Shown in pieces: positions 8,831-16,080 of a stretch of DNA of 40,423 nt. Source of the DNA: Hyphomicrobium sp. Its GTDB lineage: Bacteria; Pseudomonadota; Alphaproteobacteria; Rhizobiales; Hyphomicrobiaceae. Below the pieces are notes generated by a model that saw only the letters and a program-made list of their open reading frames with translations, made no database searches and was not told the DNA's origin. Made by a program: the position numbers and the translations under genes. The stretch lies in the NCBI GenBank assembly GCA_030148725.1, contig JASBSU010000010.1, positions 1 to 40,423 of the forward strand, given 5' to 3'. The first letter of the stretch is position 1. Each line of letters begins with the position of its first letter.

Positions 8831-9082
8831 TCAGTACGAAGGGTTTGACGCCGAGGCGGTGCTCGACTTCGCGCAAAGCGCTTCGAGCGAGTTCAAGGCG
8901 CCGTCGATACGCGAGACTTCCAGGGCGCGCAGGCTCTGGAATTGCGTCTGGCAACCGTCGCTTGCGTGCGTCGCGATCGGACGAGGCAGACCGCAGCACG
9001 ACTTCTGACGATGCGCCGTGCATGTGCCCATGATGCTCTTTGGGTCCGGTATCCACTTTGTGCAGTCCTTGCAGAAGTTCAT
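8831..9082 (-). CDS. Cys-rich phage protein
   Basis: 83 residues starting MNFCKDCTKWIPDPKSIMGT then CTAHRQKSCCG and ASDGCQTQF. The spaced Cys/His pattern resembles small zinc-binding phage proteins of unknown role. A second frame over the same DNA (8817-9140) lacks such a pattern, so this one is preferred. Confidence 0.65.
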   Translation of the reverse strand: MNFCKDCTKWIPDPKSIMGTCTAHRQKSCCGLPRPIATHASDGCQTQFQSLRALEVSRIDGALNSLEALCAKSSTASASNPSY

Positions 9083-9113
9083 GAGGGTGCTCGCTTTCTT
9101 GAGGAGGGAGATG

Positions 9114-9140
9114 GTGGGGCGGGTTTAGAGCCCGCCCCAC
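9114..9140. terminator. strong GC hairpin
   Basis: Perfect 10-bp stem GTGGGGCGGG/CCCGCCCCAC around a 7-nt loop, just upstream of the gene starting at 9082. No T tract, so it may be a factor-assisted terminator or a leader structure. Confidence 0.5.
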
Positions 9141-9159
9141 CGGGTTGCCGGAGATGTTG

Positions 9160-9237
9160 TCAGCACAGTCGTCGCTCGTGACCCGGAGGACGGTGAGTAC
9201 GTGTCCACCAGCGAGTACACTTGAGGTCGAACGTCAT
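9160..9237 (-). CDS. possible small peptide, perhaps frameshifted
   Basis: A good Shine-Dalgarno (GGGGAGAG) precedes ATG 9237. The 25-residue frame (MTFDLKCTRWW...) looks odd; the alternative frame reads GGHVLTVLRVTSDDCADNIS, more protein-like. A lost base may have broken a small Cys protein. Weak call. Confidence 0.3.
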   Translation of the reverse strand: MTFDLKCTRWWTRTHRPPGHERRLC

Positions 9238-9255
9238 GGGACTCTCCCCAGCTAC

Positions 9256-9278
9256 ACGCGCAGCCCAATGCTGCGCGT
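9256..9278. terminator. hairpin after the SPFH gene
   Basis: Perfect 9-bp stem ACGCGCAGC/GCTGCGCGT with loop CCAAT, 10 nt past the SPFH stop. No clear T tract. Confidence 0.45.
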
Positions 9279-9287
9279 ATCTCGGGA

Positions 9288-10370
9288 TTACTTGCGTGAG
9301 GTGTTCACGAAAGGAACGAACCCGCTCGTGTCGCCGCTGCACATACTGGTGCAGCCACCGGCCCACTTTTCGAGCGCCATGTAGTTGACGAGTTCGGGAG
9401 ACAGCGACTTGGCGAGCAGCACGTTGGCCTCAGCCTGGGCCGTGGCGCGCTTCAAAATCGCGTTCGCCTCACCCTGCGCCTCAGCCTCGACTTTCTTGGC
9501 CTTGGCCTCAGACTCCTTGACCTCGTTCTCGCGCTGCACGGCGACCTGGGTTGCCTTGATGCTGGCGTTGAGGGCTTCAATCACTTCCTGCGGCGGGCGG
9601 GCGGGGCTGACGAGGTAGACATCCTCGACCTTGATGCCGAGAGGCCCAACGCGGTCGCGAAGGTCTTTTTCAACAGCAGCCATGAGCGCGTTTTTCTTCT
9701 CGCCCATGATGTCCTCAACCTTCATGCCAGCGGCGTGATGCACAAACGCATCCTGCGTCATGCGGCGCAGATAGACGTCGGTGATCTCAGCGATGCTGCC
9801 GCGCCACTTCTCGAAGACGGTGCCCGCCTTGTCGGGGATGATGCTGAACGACATGCCCACGTCGGCATTGATCGTCACACCCTTGTCCGCCTGGAAGTCG
9901 ATGCTTTCGTCGGCGCAGTCGCCGTCGATGCACTCCTTGGTCCACGTGACCGTCTGCGTGGACGTCTTAAACAGATGGCCCTCTTGGTTGTAGCTGAGCC
10001 AGTAGCGACCAGGGCCGCGCACTTCGGTCTCGTCGACGCCTTTGCTGCTGCCGTACTTGTTGACGACAACGAGCACGTGGCCGGCTGGCACAGCGTGGTA
10101 TTCCCAAACGCAGCCGCCGAGTGTCGGCGTGATTGCGAGCAGAGCCACCAGGGGCAGCGCCTTGCCGGCGAATGCGAGGAGTCGCTTGACGCCGTTGTCG
10201 CGCCAGGCCCAGGCAAGCATCATGACGATGGCGATCGGAGCAGACACTGCCAGCAGCGCACCAGCGATGCACGCGGCGGTGTTGTACGAGGACGTGAGCG
10301 CCGGCACGAGCCACCCGTAGGTGGCAAATGCGAAGATGGCCGTCGCCATGAGTTTCAGATAGAGCTTCAT
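9288..10370 (-). CDS. SPFH/Band-7 (prohibitin-like) membrane protein
   Basis: 360 residues from ATG 10370, which has a GGAGGGG Shine-Dalgarno. Hydrophobic segments at about 7-25, 32-53 and 71-86 are followed by TLGGCVWEY, a lipobox-like LGGC at Cys87. The SPFH domain covers about 95-280 (PAGHVLVVVNKYG, GVTINADVGMSFSI, GIKVEDVYLVSPARP). A helical tail rich in Ala/Glu (KVEAEAQGEANAILKRATAQ) matches the oligomerising coiled coil of HflC/prohibitin proteins. Known relatives form membrane rings that restrain FtsH-type proteases or organise microdomains; in a phage this could protect phage proteins or change the host membrane. Family call is firm, role inferred. Confidence 0.88.
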   Translation of the reverse strand: MKLYLKLMATAIFAFATYGWLVPALTSSYNTAACIAGALLAVSAPIAIVMMLAWAWRDNGVKRLLAFAGKALPLVALLAITPTLGGCVWEYHAVPAGHVLVVVNKYGSSKGVDETEVRGPGRYWLSYNQEGHLFKTSTQTVTWTKECIDGDCADESIDFQADKGVTINADVGMSFSIIPDKAGTVFEKWRGSIAEITDVYLRRMTQDAFVHHAAGMKVEDIMGEKKNALMAAVEKDLRDRVGPLGIKVEDVYLVSPARPPQEVIEALNASIKATQVAVQRENEVKESEAKAKKVEAEAQGEANAILKRATAQAEANVLLAKSLSPELVNYMALEKWAGGCTSMCSGDTSGFVPFVNTSRK

Positions 10371-10416
10371 CGTTGGCCCCTCCACGGGCGCTATGGGTTG
10401 TTGCGGCGGCGCCGCG

Positions 10417-10431
10417 GTAAACGCGCGTTAC
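10417..10431. repeat. GTAAAC palindrome 4
   Basis: GTAAACGCGCGTTAC, overlapping the stop codon of the small membrane gene (10428-10430). Confidence 0.8.
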
Positions 10432-10607
10432 TGGATGTTGAAGAAACAGCCCGGCGTCGGCGGGCGGGGCGGCTCGGAGAGCCAGCCGGCGGCGTACGCA
10501 AACGAGATCGCCGCGGCGTAGACGAACAGGAAGATGGTTGCGGCAGTCAGCGTCGTGTCGGAGAAGCAGCGCTGCAGAAGATCATCAGCTCGATTGACCA
10601 GGTTCAT
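10428..10607 (-). CDS. small membrane protein
   Basis: 59 residues: MNLVNRADDLLQRCFSDTTL, a membrane segment TAATIFLFVYAAAISFAYAA, and a Pro-rich end (EPPRPPTPGCFFNIQ). First gene after the 10.6-kb promoter. Unknown role. Confidence 0.65.
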   Translation of the reverse strand: MNLVNRADDLLQRCFSDTTLTAATIFLFVYAAAISFAYAAGWLSEPPRPPTPGCFFNIQ

Positions 10608-10627
10608 CGGTTTGCTCGGTTCGGTTT

Positions 10628-10667
10628 GGTGCGTTTATCGTACAGACTGTTCGATGATTCGTCCAAC
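10628..10667 (-). promoter_or_regulatory. leftward promoter with 19-bp operator
   Basis: On the minus strand: -35 TTGGAC (10666-10661), 18-bp spacer, -10 TACGAT (10642-10637), then AAACGCACC. The operator GTTCGATGATTCGTCCAAC (10649-10667) covers the -35 and half the spacer; a bound protein would block polymerase. Serves the genes from 10,607 leftward. Confidence 0.75.
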
Positions 10668-10669
10668 GG

Positions 10670-11209
10670 TTAGGAGACGAGCAGCCCAGGCATGTGAATC
10701 GTGCGCCAGTCCTTGCCTTCGTCCTTCGGGAACATCTGACGTGCCAGCCGCTTAAAGATCATGAGCCACTGCTCGCCCGTGAGTGCGTTCTCCAGGCGCT
10801 TGTCGCGCTTGAGCCGGCCGGCGCCGTAGCGCAGCAGCCTGACGTCGTCGAAGTACGGCTTGCCCGTCTTCTCGTCCGTCGCCATGTTGAATGCGACCAC
10901 CCGCGCAACCGCCGACTTCCACGGCAGCGTAATGCGCAGCTGATGCTTGGGTGCCGGCGGACGCACACGAGACACGCCGCGCTGCGCTTCGAGCGCTTGC
11001 ACAGTCTTGCCGCTGTACTTCTTGCCGTGATCCAGTTTGAACCGGCGCAGGACTGGGACAGCGTGGCCAACCTTGCCGACGCCGTCGCCGCGATAGTGCT
11101 GCGCGGTCTCGCCGATCTGCACGTACTGGTATCGCGCATGATGCGCGTTCCAGCGGCGGACGGCGTCGCGAATTGCCGGGTCGATGAATGGTGCGGGCGC
11201 GTTGAACAT
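10670..11209 (-). CDS. phage protein of unknown function
   Basis: 179 residues, basic in the middle (RRFKLDHGKKYSGKTVQ, PPAPKHQLRITLPWKS), ATG with CGGAGCC Shine-Dalgarno. No motif recognised. Predicted soluble, possibly nucleic-acid binding from charge alone. Confidence 0.7.
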   Translation of the reverse strand: MFNAPAPFIDPAIRDAVRRWNAHHARYQYVQIGETAQHYRGDGVGKVGHAVPVLRRFKLDHGKKYSGKTVQALEAQRGVSRVRPPAPKHQLRITLPWKSAVARVVAFNMATDEKTGKPYFDDVRLLRYGAGRLKRDKRLENALTGEQWLMIFKRLARQMFPKDEGKDWRTIHMPGLLVS

Positions 11210-11224
11210 CGTGGCTCCGTTGAG

Positions 11225-11371
11225 TTAGAGGGTCCCGCGACAGATCGCCAGAAGCAGCGCAATAATGCCGAGGACGGGGTGACCTAGTGAGCAAAGGATC
11301 ACAAGCATAGTGATCCCAGGGCAGAACAGCAGACCGAGGAAGCACCAGAGCGCGTTGACTGGGTCGACCAT
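11225..11371 (-). CDS. small membrane protein
   Basis: 48 residues, MVDPVNALWCFLGLLFCPGI, then TMLVILCSLG and GIIALLLAICRG: two hydrophobic segments. Start overlaps the MazG-like stop as TGATG, so it is probably translationally coupled. Confidence 0.6.
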   Translation of the reverse strand: MVDPVNALWCFLGLLFCPGITMLVILCSLGHPVLGIIALLLAICRGTL

Positions 11372-11835
11372 CAGTACGCCTTCCCGCCCTTAGCCATGCG
11401 CGCCTTGGCTTTGTGGTCAGGGCGCGTGTGGTTGAAGATCAGCTTCTCCATCACCGCGTCGCCGATGTTCAGCTTGTGCTTGCGCTTGGTGCGGTGATAG
11501 TTGCGTGCGGTATCGAGCACGCGAATGATCTCGTCAGCCAACTCGACCTCGACTCCGCGGCGGTGAGGCAGCTTGTCGTCCATCAGGTCTTTGCGGTCGG
11601 CTTCGAGCGCTTCCGACAGCTCGCTGTGCCCCAGCGCGATCAGCTCCCCGAAGTTGCGCTTAATGAAGCGGCCCGTCTTCGGGTGACGCCACCAGCGCTC
11701 GTTCAGTTGCTCGACGATCTCCGCGACACGATTGATGTACGTGCCGGCGAGATAGGCCATTTTGCGCAGCTCGATCTCGCTCAGCGAGTCGCTCTTGAGT
11801 TTCACCGGGCGCTTGGTGTTACGACGACGTGCCAT
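11371..11835 (-). CDS. MazG-like NTP pyrophosphohydrolase
   Basis: 154 residues from ATG 11835 with GAGGGAC Shine-Dalgarno. The all-alpha NTP-PPase signature is present: ELIALGHSELSEALEADRKD (ExxE) followed by GVEVELADEIIRVLDTARNY (ExxD), which bind Mg2+. Enzymes of this class remove pyrophosphate from (d)NTPs; phage versions are proposed to adjust nucleotide or (p)ppGpp levels. N-terminal 20 residues are basic (ARRRNTKRPVKLKSD). Confidence 0.75.
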   Translation of the reverse strand: MARRRNTKRPVKLKSDSLSEIELRKMAYLAGTYINRVAEIVEQLNERWWRHPKTGRFIKRNFGELIALGHSELSEALEADRKDLMDDKLPHRRGVEVELADEIIRVLDTARNYHRTKRKHKLNIGDAVMEKLIFNHTRPDHKAKARMAKGGKAY

Positions 11836-11842
11836 CTGTCCC

Positions 11843-11929
11843 TCAGATGTTGTGAGCAATCACAACGGCGAGGGCGCCAGTGATGACCAGTGCGGTGATG
11901 CAGAGACCGATGATTCCGCTGGTGTTCAT
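11843..11929 (-). CDS. 28-residue membrane peptide
   Basis: MNTSGIIGLCITALVITGAL then AVVIAHNI: a single membrane span. First codons after the leftward early promoter; no good Shine-Dalgarno is visible, yet the hydrophobic pattern is unlikely by chance. Confidence 0.5.
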   Translation of the reverse strand: MNTSGIIGLCITALVITGALAVVIAHNI

Positions 11930-11940
11930 TGGACAACCCA

Positions 11941-12031
11941 ACTGTTGCGTTTATCGTCCAACAGTACACACCGACTCGGGTCTGGTCAATAGACGCACCA
12001 AAAATAGCTGCGATGGACAATAAACGCACCA
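11941..12031. promoter_or_regulatory. divergent control region of blocks 1 and 2
   Basis: Leftward: ACTGTTG...CAACAGT palindrome (11941-11965) containing TTGGACGATAAACGC in reverse. Rightward: two copies of the start block, ending at 12000 (GGTCAATAGACGCACCA) and 12031 (GGACAATAAACGCACCA), upstream of the primase-helicase. Paired opposing signals suggest the main early switch. Confidence 0.7.
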
Positions 12032-12064
12032 GCGTGATAGCATGGAGTGAATCGAAGGAATCCC

Positions 12065-15000
12065 ATGCACGTCGGTCTGATCCGGTCATACGGCGAAAAG
12101 CTGCTGACCAAGCAATACCGTCTGAACGCGCCGGCCGGCGTCACGTGGGGCAACGACGCACCGAGTGCAGTTGCTGGTACATGGGAGGAGCTTGGTGACG
12201 TTGGGCGCGGCGTTGTGCTGCACGGCTATCGCGAGCAGCCGATCGACAACCTCAAGGGCCTTCGCGACTTCCTGATCGGCGTCGCCGACGAGCAGCAGAT
12301 TGCGCTCATCCAAGGTCGCCTACGCCCAGGTGCCGAACTCCAGATTGAAAACGGCTGGAAAGACGTCGTCGGGCGCGCGCAAGAGAACTACGAGGACTAT
12401 CCGCGCAGGCTGCTGGTGCTCGATGCCGACGAGATCCCCGGCGACATCGCCGACGCGCCCGACATCGTCCGCGACTGGCTATACGCAATCCCCGAATTCG
12501 ATGGCTGCGCGCACGTTGCGTGCTTCTCGCCGAGCGCCGGCATTCGACCGCACATTCGCGTGCGCCTATTCGTGCTCACCAGCGAGGAGCACACGCTTGC
12601 TTCTCAGCGGGCGTTTATCCGATTCATCAACGAGCGCGCCGGCTATCGCCGCGAAGGCAGCAAGCACGTCGGCCAGAAGCTCTTTGACGACTCGATCTAT
12701 GGCCCACAGAGTTTCACGGCACTTGCTGGCCCATTGCTCATTGCTGAGACATCAGCCGGAGCAAGGCGCCTGCCACGACCCGTGCCACAACCGATCGCTT
12801 GGTTTTTCGATGGTGACGCTGCGGACATCGGTGTGTCGCGAGCGGCGGCGCAGCTCGGCATCGACCCGCGCGACATCCAGTATATCGAGCAGTACGCCGG
12901 CCCGGCGGGCGACAAGACCGACTGGTGGGCGGAGATCGCGCCGGACAACGTCGTTGGCCCACTGCACAGAGCGCTGTGCCGCGCGGCGTTCGCGTCCCCC
13001 GAGGATCAGCAAGCACAGCACTTCGGTGCGTTCGTTGCGCAAGCGCGTCGCCGGCTGCTTGAGATCGACCCGCAAGACTACCCACGACGCGAGAAGCGCC
13101 ATCTGAACATCCAGCGCCTGCAACAGGCATGGGACAAAGCCCGCGCGCGCCGGCAGCTGGTAACGCCCGTTTACTCAGCCAAGCCAGCCCCGGCGCCGAC
13201 ACCCAGCGCGCTCACGCCGCGGCAGCAGCTGGCACGTGACGTGGTCGCGGAGGCGCGCTCGATCCTCGACGGGAAGCCTATGCAGGTTCTCGTCAGCAGC
13301 CCACCAGGCGCCGGCAAGAGTTTTGCGCTGCAAGGCATCCTGACGCCGGGCACGATCAGCTCGAACCGCATCACCACAATGGCGCCGACGCACGAACTGA
13401 CGGCGCAGCTCACCGACGACCACAAGCGCCACGCCTTCAATATCGCGCCGGGCGGTATGCACCACGGCCTCGACCTGCCCGGCATGATCCGCCACCACAA
13501 AGGGCGCAAGCATCTCTGCATCAACGAGAAGCACGGCAAGATGGCGGAGCGCGCCGAGCGCCTGGGCATCAGCGTCAAGAAGGCGGCATGCGCCACGTGC
13601 CCCGACCGCGACGCGTGCGCCTGGATCAAGCAGGCCGATGACACTGGACCGGGCGAGATACTGCAGCCGCACGCCGCCGGCCTCAACCGCTACGCCAAGA
13701 CAGACGAGCGCGCGGACCTCACAATCTACGACGAGAGCATCATTGGCGGCTTGATCGACGGCACCGTGTCGGGCGACATGCAGATCGCCGAGCTGGAGCA
13801 CAAAGGCGCCTTCGCCAAGCTCAAGGACGCCCGTCAGTCGATCATCAGGCATCTACTCGCGTGCATCCCGCGTGGCCAGAGTGAGCGGGCAATGGTGCCC
13901 AACGCCTTCGACGCCGACACGATCAACTTCTGGCTGGAGCTGGAGGAGACACACCGGAAGACGATCAGCCAGAACGCGATAGCCGCCGTCGACGCCAAGT
14001 TCAATGCCACTGAGCGCCAGGTGTTCATTTCGCGCTTCGTCACCGCACTGCTGGAGAACATGCGCGACAGCCGGAAGCTGCCGCACTGCAAGGCGGTACG
14101 GGTATGGCACGCGCGCGGCGCTAAGTGGGTCACCACGGTGCGCCGCTTGTTCCTACAGGACAACGTGCTGGCCAAAGGCGCTATCCACCTGGACGGCACC
14201 GCGCGGCTCGATCCCGACTTGAAGATCTGGAAGGCGGTAATATCGCCGGACGGGACGCCCTTCGACCACCGGGTGATCGACATGCAGCCGACGCCCGGCA
14301 ACGTGCGCATCACGCAGGTCGTGGACGCGTCATTCGCCAAGAGCAGCCTGTTGCCGAAAGACGATCCCGAGCTGGACGAGGCCATCGCGCGCGCCGAGAG
14401 CATCGCGTCGGCCACCTGGATCGCAAACGCATTGGCGGACGACCCTGCCGCACACAGAATTCAACACGACGCGGGGGTCACGGCCCGGACGCTGGCCAAC
14501 AAACGCGCCGGCCGCAAGAAGCGCGCCGACAGCCGCCTTTATGCGATCTGGCTCACGGTGCTGCACCAGGCGTTCACGCACAAAGAGACGCTGCTTGTGG
14601 CGCAGAAGGAGGTTCTGGCCGCGCTCGGTAAGATGGGTTTACCGGGCAACGTCATGCGCGCGCACTTCGGAGCGCTGCGCGGCCTCAACCACTTCAAGGA
14701 TGTACCTGCAGCCACCATCGTGGGACGGCCGGCGCTGGATAACTTGCAGCTAGAACTGAACACTGAGGCGCTGTTTGTGCAGAACGACTCCGTCGCGCCG
14801 ATTGCCCACGCCGACACCTGGGGTGTGCAGACGTTGTCGGTGCAGCTGACCGATGGCAGCGAAGTGCAGATACAGTGCGACGGGCATCCTGATGTGCATT
14901 GCAGGTCACTGCAAGCGCTGGTGAGCCACGCCGAGGTCGCCCAGGCCGTCGCGCGCATCAGGCCGTACGACCGCGGGCCGGACAATCCGTGCAACGTCGT

Positions 15001-15784
15001 CGTGTTCGGGCAATGGCCGGTTGGGCTACCAGTTGACCGCGTCTGCGCCCTGAGCGACGTGCGGCCGGCTGAGGCCGAGGTTGCCCTTAAAGGACTCGGC
15101 GTGTTCGACGACGTGGTGACGACGGTCGACGTGTTCGACAGGCTGTATCCGAACGACCCAAAGAAGCTCGAAGTGCAACAGCAAGTGAAGCTCGACTATG
15201 TGCGCATCGCGCTCCGCACGTGGCTCGCGGTCGATCCACTTGAGGACGGGTTGTATTCGCGACATACGCCGTTTTTGGAGCCGCCGCCGGCATCTCATAC
15301 CTTGGTTGCAGATGCCGGCATTACCCCTCAAATCGGGGGTATTTTGGTTGCATCTAAAATGGTTAATGCGGACTCCTTATCCCATATAGTAAGTAGGGAA
15401 GTTGGGTATCTCAAAACCAATAAGGAGTCCGCATTAACCATTGCAGGTGCATCTAAACAGGGTGCTTGGGATGGGTATCAGTTTGTGGAATTGGTGGTTG
15501 GTCACAACACCAATGGGAAGTGGAGGACGAAGCGCGTAACGGCGATCGTGCGGGGCGGGATGACCGCGGAGCAGATCGCGCACCGGTCGGGGCTCGACAT
15601 CAGGGGGATGCGGGTACTGACGGCGCGACAGGTGCGCAGCTACGGGCTGCAGTTGGTGCGAGGGCTGATCGACTACGAGTGCAAACGATCCCCCGCCTTG
15701 GCTTCGTTTGCGGCGCAGATAGTCGATGACGTGGGCATGCTAGAATTCATCGAGACGTGGTGCGGCTGGAACCTGCGTGTGTGA
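12065..15784 (+). CDS. primase-helicase replication protein
   Basis: 1,239 residues from ATG 12065 (AAGGAA Shine-Dalgarno). The N-terminal part looks like an archaeo-eukaryotic-type primase: DxD in RLLVLDADEIP (Asp120, Asp122), then SAGIRPHIRVRLFVL, the S...H.R motif that binds the nucleotide. After a Pro-rich linker (about 378-390) comes an ATPase: Walker A SSPPGAGKS (about 410-418), a Cys cluster ACATCPDRDAC (about 510), DEAH-like YDES (about 553). Length and pairing with the SF2 helicase suggest it starts phage DNA synthesis. The C-terminal 160 residues are encoded by less GC-rich DNA holding a perfect inverted repeat. Primase call is from motif pattern only. Confidence 0.75.
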   Translation: MHVGLIRSYGEKLLTKQYRLNAPAGVTWGNDAPSAVAGTWEELGDVGRGVVLHGYREQPIDNLKGLRDFLIGVADEQQIALIQGRLRPGAELQIENGWKDVVGRAQENYEDYPRRLLVLDADEIPGDIADAPDIVRDWLYAIPEFDGCAHVACFSPSAGIRPHIRVRLFVLTSEEHTLASQRAFIRFINERAGYRREGSKHVGQKLFDDSIYGPQSFTALAGPLLIAETSAGARRLPRPVPQPIAWFFDGDAADIGVSRAAAQLGIDPRDIQYIEQYAGPAGDKTDWWAEIAPDNVVGPLHRALCRAAFASPEDQQAQHFGAFVAQARRRLLEIDPQDYPRREKRHLNIQRLQQAWDKARARRQLVTPVYSAKPAPAPTPSALTPRQQLARDVVAEARSILDGKPMQVLVSSPPGAGKSFALQGILTPGTISSNRITTMAPTHELTAQLTDDHKRHAFNIAPGGMHHGLDLPGMIRHHKGRKHLCINEKHGKMAERAERLGISVKKAACATCPDRDACAWIKQADDTGPGEILQPHAAGLNRYAKTDERADLTIYDESIIGGLIDGTVSGDMQIAELEHKGAFAKLKDARQSIIRHLLACIPRGQSERAMVPNAFDADTINFWLELEETHRKTISQNAIAAVDAKFNATERQVFISRFVTALLENMRDSRKLPHCKAVRVWHARGAKWVTTVRRLFLQDNVLAKGAIHLDGTARLDPDLKIWKAVISPDGTPFDHRVIDMQPTPGNVRITQVVDASFAKSSLLPKDDPELDEAIARAESIASATWIANALADDPAAHRIQHDAGVTARTLANKRAGRKKRADSRLYAIWLTVLHQAFTHKETLLVAQKEVLAALGKMGLPGNVMRAHFGALRGLNHFKDVPAATIVGRPALDNLQLELNTEALFVQNDSVAPIAHADTWGVQTLSVQLTDGSEVQIQCDGHPDVHCRSLQALVSHAEVAQAVARIRPYDRGPDNPCNVVVFGQWPVGLPVDRVCALSDVRPAEAEVALKGLGVFDDVVTTVDVFDRLYPNDPKKLEVQQQVKLDYVRIALRTWLAVDPLEDGLYSRHTPFLEPPPASHTLVADAGITPQIGGILVASKMVNADSLSHIVSREVGYLKTNKESALTIAGASKQGAWDGYQFVELVVGHNTNGKWRTKRVTAIVRGGMTAEQIAHRSGLDIRGMRVLTARQVRSYGLQLVRGLIDYECKRSPALASFAAQIVDDVGMLEFIETWCGWNLRV
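13160..13174. repeat. GTAAAC palindrome 5
   Basis: GTAACGCCCGTTTAC inside the primase-helicase gene, near the linker between the two enzyme parts. Confidence 0.5.
15358..15442. repeat. perfect 23-bp inverted repeat in the primase-helicase gene
   Basis: Arms at 15358-15380 and 15420-15442 are exact reverse complements, separated by 39 nt. They are flanked by direct copies of GCATCTAAA (15350-15358, 15449-15457). The block is AT-richer than its surroundings and stays in frame. Iteron-like TTGGTTGCA occurs at 15302 and 15345. Confidence 0.85.
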
Positions 15785-15850
15785 ACTGTTGCGTTTGACG
15801 AACAACGGTCTTGACTTTGGTGCGTGAGTCGTCCAGAGTGTTGCGTATGG
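15785..15850. promoter_or_regulatory. operator/promoter-like motifs upstream of the RNA region
   Basis: ACTGTTGCG...AACGGT palindrome (15785-15809), then TTGACT, GGTGCGTGAGTCGTCC and TTGCGTATGG: degenerate copies of the phage promoter module just past the primase-helicase stop. TTGACT (15811-15816) could be the -35 of a rightward transcript into the RNA region. Confidence 0.5.
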
Positions 15851-16001
15851 TGACCGAGCACATCCCTGTATCGGTATCGCCTACCCTACCCCGGGTCGCC
15901 GCTAGTGGGTCACCACGAGCAGCAGGAGGGGTGCCGGCGGGCATACGTCGCGGACGTCAGCGCAGAAGGCGTGACAGGGCGGAGAGACGTCCACCAAGTT
16001 T
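15851..16001. other. gene-free stretch before the tRNA-like element
   Basis: No credible gene. GC-rich, with CTACCCTACCCCGGGTC and a GTGGGTCACCAC hairpin; may be the 5' part of the structured RNA. Confidence 0.4.
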
Positions 16002-16076
16002 TACCGGGTAGCTCAATGGTAGAGCGGCGCTGGAAAGCAGCGAGAGTGTGGTGTTCGATGCCCACCCCGGTATCCA
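16002..16076 (+). tRNA. tRNA-like element, degenerate (Gly-type discriminator)
   Basis: Acceptor TACCGGG/CCCGGTA pairs perfectly; D arm GCTC/GAGC is intact with AATGGTA loop; T arm has TTCGATG loop on a five-pair stem with one bulged T. U73 and encoded CCA follow, then a second CCA (tandem CCACCA). The anticodon arm is abnormal: CGCTG/CAGCG closes only five bases (GAAAG), and a seven-base loop (GGAAAGC) lacks U33. It is thus probably not a decoding tRNA, but a mimic or a domain of the RNA that follows. Confidence 0.6.
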
Positions 16077-16080
16077 CCAA

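Noticed and set aside
8817-9140. Frame overlapping the Cys-rich gene
   Set aside because: Lacks protein-like pattern, while the other frame has a clear CxxC layout.
10670-11345. Alternative minus frames of 167 and 197 codons over the 179-residue gene
   Set aside because: Ser/Arg-rich shadows; the chosen frame has a ribosome site and natural composition.
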